A DNA stretch of 38,907 nucleotides, from NCBI RefSeq assembly GCF_017114945.1, contig NZ_JABXKQ010000017.1, positions 1 through 38,907 of the forward strand, written 5' to 3'. Under the pieces are notes generated by a model. That model was not told the DNA's origin. It worked only from the letters and a program-made list of their open reading frames with translations, and did not search any database. Each line of letters starts with the position of its first letter. The first letter of the stretch is position 1. Of this stretch, positions 25,479 to 32,744 are shown one piece after another. The position numbers and the translations under genes were made by a program. The DNA is from Nostoc sp. JL34 (GTDB taxonomy: Bacteria; Cyanobacteriota; Cyanobacteriia; Cyanobacteriales; Nostocaceae).

Positions 25479-26030
25479 TTACCACGGTAAACCGCAGAGG
25501 TTAATCGTTCCTTTTTTGGGAGCTTTGTCATTCACAGGCAATACCATCGGCTCGTTGACCGTAAAAGGGACTGTGCCACCTGGCTGCTCAACCAAAAGAA
25601 TGCCATTGAAAGATTGCCATCCCAAACGAGTATAAAAGGGTACTAAATCCTGACGACATACGAGCAATGCAAAAGTTAAACCACACTTATCTAAGAAGGT
25701 CTCTGCGTGCCGAAGGGCAGCAGTTGCAAAGCCTTGACCCTGTGCTTCTGGGCTTGTCATGACTCCACCAATACCGCCAATGCGGATTGATACATCATCT
25801 AGCGTTACCTCGCGGGTAACAATCCCGATGTGCGAAACAAGCCATCCACTGCCATCCTCTACAAGTAATCTCCATTGTGGTAAAGACCATTTAATGTGCC
25901 GTCCTGGGCGATGAGCAATGACCTCTGATGGGTAAACCGCCGCTCTGAGAACACGCAATGCTTCTTCCTCATCCACAGTCAGTTCGGTGATAAGTTTTAA
26001 ATTAAAGCTCAAAGGGCGGTTTTTTATCAT
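25479..26030 (-). CDS. GNAT-family N-acetyltransferase
   Basis: A 183-residue GNAT-fold acyltransferase. Motif A, the acetyl-CoA loop, is MTSPEAQGQGFATAALRHAE (the Q/RxxGxG/A pattern); preceding strands are RIGGIGGVMTSPE and motif B is FYTRLGWQSF. The ATG at 26030 overlaps the stop of the ferritin-like gene by one base (TGATG), so the two are translationally coupled. An in-frame TTG three bases upstream is less likely. The substrate is unknown. Coupling to a putative diiron protein inside the sulfur island suggests a joint pathway, for example acetylation of an oxidised product; this is inference. Confidence 0.85.
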   Translation of the reverse strand: MIKNRPLSFNLKLITELTVDEEEALRVLRAAVYPSEVIAHRPGRHIKWSLPQWRLLVEDGSGWLVSHIGIVTREVTLDDVSIRIGGIGGVMTSPEAQGQGFATAALRHAETFLDKCGLTFALLVCRQDLVPFYTRLGWQSFNGILLVEQPGGTVPFTVNEPMVLPVNDKAPKKGTINLCGLPW

Positions 26031-26866
26031 CAATCATTGACACTCACAAGCTTGGGCAGTCTAGATATAGGGATATCCAAGAAATAAGAAAGAACCTCTT
26101 GTCGCCAAGCATCATAAATTACTGGCAAATCATCAATTTCAATACCAATAGCTTTTTGACTCAACTGCCAATGATCCCGAAGGTAAGGATTGCGTCGGCG
26201 TTGACCTTCTTCATCTGCTTCTATGACTTGTGCAATTAAATCCTCTTTCTCTGCGGATGAAGCTTGATCAAATTTACGTTGCCACCAATCCACAACTCCC
26301 AGGCGGTGAACAGCTTCATCTGGCAGGATTCTTTCTGCCGAAAATTTAGCTGAGTCTGGGTCATTAATTTTGCTGGTACGGCTATTGATGAATAACAAAG
26401 CCACAATATGAAGTTCGTAATGCAACTCAAATGCTAAAAAGCCTTGCCAATTACGAATGGGTAAATCACCCATATAATCCCAATGCTTCTGCACCTGCTT
26501 TTGGATATCCTCAATTGGATCACGTCCTGATATAGCTTGCGCTCTTAAACGAGTATTTTGAGCGTGTGCGCCATCATCACCGATTTGTCTACTCAAAAAT
26601 AGCTGTAATTCTGGGTCGGCAAAGGAGTCAATTATCTTAGCGCAGACTTGCACAATAAACAGGTCATGGGCTGCACCAGCAATACGGAAGCGGTAAAAAT
26701 TCTCTTTTTCCTCATCAGTTTCCGGCGGTCTAGGTTCTTGCGTAGGCGTAGCCCGCCGCAGGCATCGCTTCTTCGGAATGTGAGGGGCGTACTTATCAAG
26801 TAGTTTGTCAAAAATTTCCAGTTCTAAATCAGTAGTCCAAGCTGGACGAGTAAGTATCGCTGTCAT
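26030..26866 (-). CDS. Ferritin-like (putative diiron) protein
   Basis: A 278-residue, mostly helical protein. Three helices carry carboxylate/His pairs of a diiron site: IGDDGAHAQNTR near residue 100, FELHYELHIVAL near 150, and LPDEAVHRLGVVDWW near 188. It looks like a member of the ferritin-like superfamily; I cannot place it in a named family, and oxygenase or oxidase activity is only plausible. Residues 33-44 (KRCLRRATPTQEP region) come from a dispersed DNA repeat inserted in frame at 26741-26769, close to the N-terminus and outside the metal helices. It is coupled to the downstream GNAT. Confidence 0.65.
   Translation of the reverse strand: MTAILTRPAWTTDLELEIFDKLLDKYAPHIPKKRCLRRATPTQEPRPPETDEEKENFYRFRIAGAAHDLFIVQVCAKIIDSFADPELQLFLSRQIGDDGAHAQNTRLRAQAISGRDPIEDIQKQVQKHWDYMGDLPIRNWQGFLAFELHYELHIVALLFINSRTSKINDPDSAKFSAERILPDEAVHRLGVVDWWQRKFDQASSAEKEDLIAQVIEADEEGQRRRNPYLRDHWQLSQKAIGIEIDDLPVIYDAWRQEVLSYFLDIPISRLPKLVSVND
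26741..26769. repeat. Small dispersed repeat inserted in frame in the ferritin-like gene
   Basis: GCGTAGGCGTAGCCCGCCGC followed by AGGCATCGC is a repeat type found between and inside genes of filamentous cyanobacteria. Here it is in frame and adds residues CLRRATPT without breaking the gene. Its G+C content is far above the flanking sequence. Confidence 0.7.
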
Positions 26867-27011
26867 AAAGTTTCCTTTGGGTAGTGGAGAGTAGAGAACA
26901 ATTTAATCCAAAATCTAAAATCCTTAGCCTCTAGTACAACACGGCGGAAATAAACTAATCATTCCAAATCAACGAAACCCTTATGCTGTATTCATTTTTA
27001 ATTTTTAATTT

Positions 27012-28100
27012 TTAATTCCGCCTTGCGGTACTAGCCCCTATTTTCAAATTGGCATCTACCGTTAACGATCGCACTCTTGGGATGATTTCCGTAGCAAAAC
27101 GCTCCATTTCTGTGGCAAAAGGCTGGAATTGCAGCATGAAAGTATCAATTCCTGCTTTGGTAAATTCAGCAATCCGATGGGCTACAGTTTCATAACTACC
27201 AACCAATCCTGCTGCTGTACCGCCATTGCTCCCCACACCAGGGTACTTAGCCATGTTTTTAAACATAACTACTTCAGAATCTACTCCTTTGAGTAGTTCT
27301 GAGCGATCGTCTTGTGCTAGTATCATTGCTCTGAGGTTTTGATATTCCGCTTCCGCCTCTTCGTCTGTTGGTCGAGCAATGACAAAAGCTGACATGGCGA
27401 AGCCCAGAGGTTGAGAGCGAAACTTAGTTTTTTGAGCAACAGCCGCAATGGTTTCCCGGATGACTTCAATGGGACGACCATTGAGGAAAAATGTATGCGC
27501 TTCTTTTGCAGCTAGTTCTTGGGCTGGTTCTGACTCTCCCCCTACATATACACGCGGATGTGGTTTGGCTATGGGTGGAGGATTGAGCTTCAAATCGTTG
27601 ATCTGAAAATATTCACCGTGGAAGTTGACTTTCTTCCCACTCCACAAAGTTTTTACGACTCGAATCCATTCATCCGAATAGCGATAACGCTCATCGTGGG
27701 TAAGGAAATTTATCCCCGGTTTTTCCATTTCTGGCTTGAACCAGGCACTTACTAAGTTAATCGCAAAACGTCCATGACTTATAGCATCAATACCTAAAGC
27801 CATCTTTGCTAAAACGGCGGGATGAAACAGTAATGGCTTAACAGCTGCAATAATCTCGATTGAGTTTGTTGCTTCTGCCAGTGCTGCTGCTGCTGTCCAA
27901 GTTTCTAGCTGGTCAAGTTCTTGGTTCCTGGGATTGATGATATGTTGCGCTATTAAAGTTGTGGTAAATCCGCACCTTTCAGCCAACTGGATTAAATTCT
28001 TGGCTCGTGAGTAACTAGCATCACGAGGTTCAAGAGGATGGTTCATCACGCCGCAGTTGCCATAAACGGGAACCCAAATCCCATAGCGTGGTTCAGACAT
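27012..28100 (-). CDS. LLM-class monooxygenase, SfnG-like, paralogue 1 of a divergent pair
   Basis: A 362-residue LLM monooxygenase beginning MSEPRYGIWVPVYGN. Motifs are IIAAVKPLLFHPAVLAKMAL, ISHGRFAINLVSAWFKPEME (FMN loop), HDERYRYSDEWIRVVKTLW and PRVYVGGESEPAQELAAKEA. The N-terminus, the SAW(F)xxE loop and the HDERYRxS motif are like SfnG-type sulfone monooxygenases. It shares start, length and most motifs with the divergent gene at 28275, so the two arose by duplication. They share a 174-base intergenic region with a symmetric operator candidate. They differ in the substrate-facing loops, so substrate ranges may differ. Confidence 0.88.
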   Translation of the reverse strand: MSEPRYGIWVPVYGNCGVMNHPLEPRDASYSRAKNLIQLAERCGFTTTLIAQHIINPRNQELDQLETWTAAAALAEATNSIEIIAAVKPLLFHPAVLAKMALGIDAISHGRFAINLVSAWFKPEMEKPGINFLTHDERYRYSDEWIRVVKTLWSGKKVNFHGEYFQINDLKLNPPPIAKPHPRVYVGGESEPAQELAAKEAHTFFLNGRPIEVIRETIAAVAQKTKFRSQPLGFAMSAFVIARPTDEEAEAEYQNLRAMILAQDDRSELLKGVDSEVVMFKNMAKYPGVGSNGGTAAGLVGSYETVAHRIAEFTKAGIDTFMLQFQPFATEMERFATEIIPRVRSLTVDANLKIGASTARRN

Positions 28101-28155
28101 AGCTTTCTAGAACCTTTGTAGTCGGCACTAAAACTTTATTTTTACATCGAGAATA

Positions 28156-28183
28156 ATACGATAAATCGGTAGATTTACCGTAT
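28156..28183. promoter_or_regulatory. Candidate sulfur-regulon operator, site B, between divergent LLM genes
   Basis: 28-bp near-perfect palindrome: ATACGATAAATC, spacer GGTA, GATTTACCGTAT; the 12-bp arms differ at one position. It overlaps a TATAAT (28181-28186) that could be the -10 of the plus-strand gene, and the mirror side has ATTATT-like sequence for the minus-strand gene. It is positioned to control both directions at once. Confidence 0.6.
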
Positions 28184-28274
28184 AATACTATGAGATTTGC
28201 ATAGATAAAGATAAAAAACAAGGGGGTATGTAGATTCTGTATCTCCTCAGTCCCCATTTAATTTGGAGGCAAGA

Positions 28275-29330
28275 ATGTCAGAACCACGCTACGGTATTTG
28301 GACCCCTGTTGGAGGTAACTTTGGCCCTCTGAATGCGCCAGATGAACCGATTGATGCTAGCTATGAACGCACGCGATCGCTAGTATTAGAAGCAGAACGT
28401 TTAGGATATGTCACAACCTTAGTCGCACAGCACCTTGCCAATCCCCGTAGTCTAGATTTAGAACAGTTGGAAACTTGGACAGCTTGTGCGGCGTTGGCTG
28501 AAGCTACAGAAAGTATAGAAATTATCGCCGCGATTAAACCTTTATTATTTCATCCAGCCGTTCTAGCCAAGATGGCCTTGGGAATTGATGCAATAAGTGG
28601 TGGACGTTTTGCCATAAACCTAATTAGTGCTTGGTTTCGCCCAGAAATGGAGCGTACTAATATCCCCTTCCCTCCCCATGATGAACGTTATCGCTATTCT
28701 GGTGAATGGTTGCAGGTTGTTAGAGATTTGTGGAGCGGTGAGAGGGTGAACTTTGAGGGTGAATATTTCAAAATTCAAGATTTGAGCCTTCGACCCTTCT
28801 CTGTTGCTCAACCCTATCCTCGTATTTACTTGGGAGGAGCATCAGACCCAGCCCAGATTTTAGCAGCCCAACAAGCCGATGTTTACTTCATCAACGGTCA
28901 GCCGATTGAAGATGTCCGCCAAGTAATTAAACAAGTTTTGAACCGACCACGTTTCCTACCCCAACCAGTCCGCTTTGGTCTGTCTGCCTTTGTCATTGCC
29001 CGGACTACAGACGAAGAAGCGCAAGGAGAACTAGAACGACTCATGGAACTGCAAAAGTTGGAAGAAAAATATAAGTTAAGTGTTGCTAAAGGAGTTGACA
29101 CAGAAGCCGCCATGTTCAAACTCTTCGCCAAAAATCCGGCTGTTGGCGGCAATGGTGGCACCGCCGCAGGATTGGTTGGCAGCTATGACACAGTTGCAAC
29201 TCGCGTTGCAGCTTTCGTTGATGCAGGTATCGACACTTTCATGCTGCAATTTAATCCCTTTGTCCGAGAGATGACACATTTTGCACAAGAAGTTATGCCT
29301 CGCGTGCAACACTTGCAAAAAGTTGCTTAG
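28275..29330 (+). CDS. LLM-class monooxygenase, SfnG-like, paralogue 2 of a divergent pair
   Basis: A 351-residue LLM monooxygenase beginning MSEPRYGIWTPVGGN. Motifs are IIAAIKPLLFHPAVLAKMAL, ISGGRFAINLISAWFRPEME, HDERYRYSGEWLQVVRDLW and PRIYLGGASDPAQILAAQQA. GGAGG lies 7 bases before ATG 28275; an in-frame TTG 12 bases earlier would overlap that RBS and is rejected. It is strongly similar to the divergent gene at 27012 along its whole length. It should use reduced flavin from a partner reductase encoded elsewhere to oxidise an organosulfur compound in the cytoplasm. Confidence 0.89.
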   Translation: MSEPRYGIWTPVGGNFGPLNAPDEPIDASYERTRSLVLEAERLGYVTTLVAQHLANPRSLDLEQLETWTACAALAEATESIEIIAAIKPLLFHPAVLAKMALGIDAISGGRFAINLISAWFRPEMERTNIPFPPHDERYRYSGEWLQVVRDLWSGERVNFEGEYFKIQDLSLRPFSVAQPYPRIYLGGASDPAQILAAQQADVYFINGQPIEDVRQVIKQVLNRPRFLPQPVRFGLSAFVIARTTDEEAQGELERLMELQKLEEKYKLSVAKGVDTEAAMFKLFAKNPAVGGNGGTAAGLVGSYDTVATRVAAFVDAGIDTFMLQFNPFVREMTHFAQEVMPRVQHLQKVA

Positions 29331-29346
29331 TTGTTGACTGAAAAAA

Positions 29347-29378
29347 GGCAGGAGGAAATAATTTATTTTCCCTCTGCC
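29347..29378 (+). terminator. Hairpin after the plus-strand LLM gene
   Basis: GGCAGGAGGAAATAA and TTATTTTCCCTCTGCC form an imperfect stem 17 bases after the stop, preceded by a run of A. The T-run on the 3' side is poor, so it is a probable rather than certain terminator. Confidence 0.5.
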
Positions 29379-29752
29379 ATTCGGTTTCAAGTACACCAGT
29401 TCCAACCGGATCAAAAATTAACTCGCAATACTTAATGTTTGATAAGCTAATAATTAGAGTATCATGTTAACTGTAATTTGGCGTCCACTCTTTGTATATA
29501 TTATGCAAACTATATCTACTGCATAATTTAGTCAGATAAATCAGCAAGACCTCTGGTATAGCGATCGCTAACGCAATTTTATAGACAAAAAAGCAGATGA
29601 GCAAAACACGCGAGTGATAGTAGCTCATTGTCGAAGATGACACCGATGACAAATTAAGTGGTGCTTAAAACATAGGCTGGTGGATTTTTGCCTGTAGAAG
29701 CTGCTCACAGTGGCAAAGAAATTATGTTGACTGCCAAAAAGGAGAAAAGGAA
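29379..29752. other. Intergenic region upstream of the first AprA-like gene
   Basis: No coding sequence is supported. It contains one HIP1 octamer near 29562 and AT-rich DNA that must carry the promoter of the flavoprotein-ferredoxin pair. I see no copy of the 28-bp operator type here. Confidence 0.5.
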
Positions 29753-31414
29753 TTGCTAACAGAAAATGAACTACAACTATCTGCTGATGTGCTGGTAATT
29801 GGTGGTGGCCCTGCCGCAGCATGGGCAGCATGGGCAGCCGCATCCCAAGGAGTCAAAGTCATCATTGTTGATAAAGGTTTTCTGGGTACAAGCGGTGCAG
29901 CTGCTGCTAGTGGTAACGGCATCATGGCTCCTTCTCCAGAGAATTGGGACAAAGTTTTATCGGAGCGTTATCGCATAGGAAAAAACCTCGCTAACTCACG
30001 TTGGATCGAGCGCGTTATCGAAAAAACTTGGCTCAGTTTGCCCCTAGTGGAAAGTTGGGGCTATCGTTTCCCTAAAGAAAATGGGGAATCTGTGCGCCAG
30101 AGTTATTATGGCCCTGAATATATGCGGGTACTTCGCAAAAACCTCTTGCGTGTTGGTGTACAAATTTTCGACCAAAGCCCGGCTCTAGAACTTTTATTGG
30201 CTGAAGATGGCTCAGTAGCCGGAGCAACAGGTGTGCAGAGGCAACATCATCGTAGCTATACCGTTCGTGCTGGTGCAGTAGTCTTGGCAAATGGCGGTTG
30301 TGCATTCTTAAGTAAAGCATTAGGTTGCAATACCAATACAGGTGATGGGCTGCTGATGGCAGTGGAAGCTGGTGGCGAACTCTCTAGTATGGAAGCTTCC
30401 AATCACTATGCAATTTCGACCGCTTTTAATGCCACAGTAACGCGGGGTGTTCCCTTTGGCTGGGCTAGTTACACCGATGAAGCAGGTAATGATCTTGGTG
30501 GCTATGTCGATGGTCGTCGCGATCCATCATTCCTTCCCAATGCCCTCCTGAAAGGCTCCGTTTATGCCCGTTTGGATAAAGCCACACCTGAAGTTAAGGC
30601 AGTGATTGAAAAGTCTCATTTCATCTCTTTTCTACCCTATAAAAAAGCTGGCATTGATCCCTATATAGAACGAGTGCCTGTAACCCTAATTTTAGAAGGT
30701 ACAGTCCGTGGTACAGGTGGAATCCGTTTGACTGATGATAGTTGCGGTACAAAGGTTCCTGGACTCTACGCCGCAGGTGATGCTGCATCGCGGGAGTTTT
30801 TAGCCGGGTTAGCTTCTGGAGGCGGTGGCCCCAATGCTGCTTGGGCAATCTCTACAGGGCAATGGGCTGGAGTTGGGGCAGCTACCTTTGCCAAAAGTTT
30901 GGGCGCTCAAGCAAATGAACGGGTTGCGCGTCCTGCTGGTCAAGTGGGATTGCGATCGCCTAAGTTGGGGCGTAGCCCATCGCCTTCACCATCTTCTGAA
31001 ACATTCGATAGTGAAGCGATCGTGCGTGGTGTACAAGACCAGATGTTCCCGCTGGAAAAGAACTACTTGCGTTCTGAGCAGGGACTTCTGGATTCACTCG
31101 CCAAATTAGAAACGCTGTGGCAGCAAGTACAAGGGAACCCGAAACAAGATACAGTGCGCGATGTAGAGTTTTCTCGTCGAGCGGCTGCTCTGACGGCTGT
31201 AGCGCGATGGGCATACTTTAGTGCTTTACATCGCACGGAAACACGCAGCGAACATCTTCGGATGGACTATCCCGAAACCGATCCAAATCAGCGTTATTAC
31301 CAAGCAACCGGCGGCTTAGAAAGACTTTGGGTAAGGCGTGATTGGATTAAAGATGCCATCGCTACACCACCAGCACTAACCACTCAAACCACACCCTCTG
31401 TATCAAAGTTGTAG
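29753..31414 (+). CDS. FAD-binding flavoprotein of the fumarate reductase/AprA superfamily, copy 1
   Basis: A 553-residue flavoprotein. The FAD dinucleotide motif ADVLVIGGGPAAAWAAWAA is at residues 11-29. GFLGTSGAAAASGNGIMAP is the segment that carries FAD attachment or contact residues in the superfamily. The second FAD segment is PGLYAAGDAASREFLAGLA followed by SGGGGPNAAWAISTG, and the helical C-terminal domain (RRAAALTAVARWAYFSALHR) ends with LRMDYPETDP, as in AprA/SdhA. TTG 29753 is preferred: GGAGAAAAGGA precedes it and no ATG exists before the FAD motif. The ferredoxin gene follows by 13 bases. Substrate unknown; adenylylsulfate, fumarate or another two-electron substrate are options. 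Confidence 0.82.
   Translation: MLTENELQLSADVLVIGGGPAAAWAAWAAASQGVKVIIVDKGFLGTSGAAAASGNGIMAPSPENWDKVLSERYRIGKNLANSRWIERVIEKTWLSLPLVESWGYRFPKENGESVRQSYYGPEYMRVLRKNLLRVGVQIFDQSPALELLLAEDGSVAGATGVQRQHHRSYTVRAGAVVLANGGCAFLSKALGCNTNTGDGLLMAVEAGGELSSMEASNHYAISTAFNATVTRGVPFGWASYTDEAGNDLGGYVDGRRDPSFLPNALLKGSVYARLDKATPEVKAVIEKSHFISFLPYKKAGIDPYIERVPVTLILEGTVRGTGGIRLTDDSCGTKVPGLYAAGDAASREFLAGLASGGGGPNAAWAISTGQWAGVGAATFAKSLGAQANERVARPAGQVGLRSPKLGRSPSPSPSSETFDSEAIVRGVQDQMFPLEKNYLRSEQGLLDSLAKLETLWQQVQGNPKQDTVRDVEFSRRAAALTAVARWAYFSALHRTETRSEHLRMDYPETDPNQRYYQATGGLERLWVRRDWIKDAIATPPALTTQTTPSVSKL
30955..30986. repeat. Repeat-like linker within the flavoprotein gene
   Basis: GCGATCGCCTAAGTTGGGGC followed by GTAGCCCATCGCC resembles dispersed cyanobacterial repeats and encodes a Ser/Pro-rich linker (SPKLGRSPSPSPSS) between the FAD-binding and C-terminal domains. 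It likely entered in frame, as in the ferritin-like gene. Confidence 0.45.
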
Positions 31415-31427
31415 TAGGAGCAGAATC

Positions 31428-31769
31428 ATGATCGAGCTTGTCAGCCATAAACTCTGTATCAATTGCAATCTGTGCGTCCAAGTATGTCCTACTAATGTTT
31501 TTGACTCTGTACCCAATCAGCCGCCTGCGATCGCCCGACAAGAAGACTGTCAAACTTGTTTCATGTGTGAGGCATATTGTCCTGCGGATGCACTCTATGT
31601 TGCGCCTGAATCTCACACCAATGTTGCAGTCAATGAGGATGATTTAATTGAAAGTGGCATCATGGGTGAATATCGTCGCATCTTGGGTTGGGGATATGGC
31701 AGAAAAAACAATAGTGAATTCGATACTGCTCATAAACTACGCCAACTGCCGCGCCCCTATCAAAGTTAA
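31428..31769 (+). CDS. 2x[4Fe-4S] ferredoxin, AprB-like electron-transfer partner
   Basis: A 113-residue ferredoxin. Cluster 1 Cys are 10, 13, 16 and 20 (CINCNLCVQVCP), and cluster 2 Cys are 41, 44, 47 and 51 (CQTCFMCEAYCP). A C-terminal extension of about 50 residues (DLIESGIMGEYRRILGWGYG) is unusual for a free ferredoxin and could clamp onto the flavoprotein, as the AprB tail does on AprA. AGGAG lies just before the ATG. The 13-base gap to the flavoprotein gene shows co-transcription. The pair should move electrons between the FAD and a cellular partner. Confidence 0.9.
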   Translation: MIELVSHKLCINCNLCVQVCPTNVFDSVPNQPPAIARQEDCQTCFMCEAYCPADALYVAPESHTNVAVNEDDLIESGIMGEYRRILGWGYGRKNNSEFDTAHKLRQLPRPYQS

Positions 31770-31777
31770 TTTCAGTA

Positions 31778-31820
31778 GGCTTGATTCTTAGTTGTATCCC
31801 TCTCCTAAGAATCAAGCCTT
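31778..31820 (+). terminator. Strong hairpin after the ferredoxin gene
   Basis: AGGCTTGATTCTTAG (31778-31792) and CTAAGAATCAAGCCT (31806-31820) form a perfect 15-bp stem with a 13-base loop, 8 bases after the ferredoxin stop. Only TT follows, so it may act as an mRNA 3' stabiliser as much as a terminator. Confidence 0.65.
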
Positions 31821-31875
31821 TGCAGCAAGTTTTTGGTTAGATATCGGCTCAATAGCACCCTGAAAAGTAATTCTT

Positions 31876-32643
31876 GTGACGTTATCAGAGTTTTCATTAG
31901 CTAGAAAAGTTGCTTTAGTAACTGGAGCAGGACAAGGTTTGGGACTAGAAATTGCCAAATCACTTGCCAAAGCTGGTGCGCGTGTCATCGTCAATGGGCG
32001 AAATTTTGAAAGGCTTAATCAAGCAGTTGCAGTTATTGAATCAATTGGCGGATTAGGTTTTTCATTACCGTTTGATGTGACAGACGAAGTTGCGGTTCAA
32101 AGTGCGTTTATTGAGATCCGAGAAAAGCACGGCTGTTTAGATATTCTGGTTAATAATGTGGGAATACGCGATCGCCGTGGATTGTTCGAGTTTGAAATGG
32201 ATGCAGTGCGTCGGTTAATCAATGCTGATTTAATTGCACCATTCAATTTGTCACGAGAAGCGGCAAAACTGATGATGCACAGGGGTGAAGGTCGAATCAT
32301 TAATATTACGTCAATTGCAGGACAACTTGCAGGTGCGGGTGACGCAGTTTATACGACAGCGAAAGGAGGACTCGAAGCCCTAACCCGTACACTTGCCGCA
32401 GAACTTGGGGCTTTTGGAATTACAGTCAATGCAGTCGCTCCAGGCTTTTTTGCAACTGAGAGTAATGCTGATGTAGTTGCCGATCGAGCAGTCACAGAAT
32501 GGTTGAAACATCGAACTTCTCTCGCGCGTTGGGGATCTTCACAAGAAATTACAGGCGCTGTTGTGTTCTTCGCTTCTCCAGCCGCATCTTACATCACCGG
32601 ACAGGTTTTAGCTGTTGATGGTGGCTACCTTTCCCATTTCTGA
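31876..32643 (+). CDS. SDR-family oxidoreductase
   Basis: A 255-residue classical SDR: cofactor motif LVTGAGQGLG at residues 14-23, NNVG near 94, catalytic Ser in INITSIAG, YTTAKGG with the Tyr-Lys pair near 160, and the C-terminal LAVDGGYLSHF. It resembles gluconate/3-oxoacyl-type dehydrogenases. GTG 31876 is the start used here, with a weak RBS; a later start would cut the Rossmann fold. It lies between the two AprA-like modules on the same strand. It may process the carbon skeleton (aldehyde or ketone) left after C-S cleavage, which is inference from context. Confidence 0.86.
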   Translation: MTLSEFSLARKVALVTGAGQGLGLEIAKSLAKAGARVIVNGRNFERLNQAVAVIESIGGLGFSLPFDVTDEVAVQSAFIEIREKHGCLDILVNNVGIRDRRGLFEFEMDAVRRLINADLIAPFNLSREAAKLMMHRGEGRIINITSIAGQLAGAGDAVYTTAKGGLEALTRTLAAELGAFGITVNAVAPGFFATESNADVVADRAVTEWLKHRTSLARWGSSQEITGAVVFFASPAASYITGQVLAVDGGYLSHF

Positions 32644-32744
32644 TTAATTGTTTTACCGGTAGACATACTTTAGCAAATCCAAGTCAAAGATATCGTTTGG
32701 AACGGTAATAAATCTTAGAAGTTCCTCCCTACTAGCAAAAGCTT

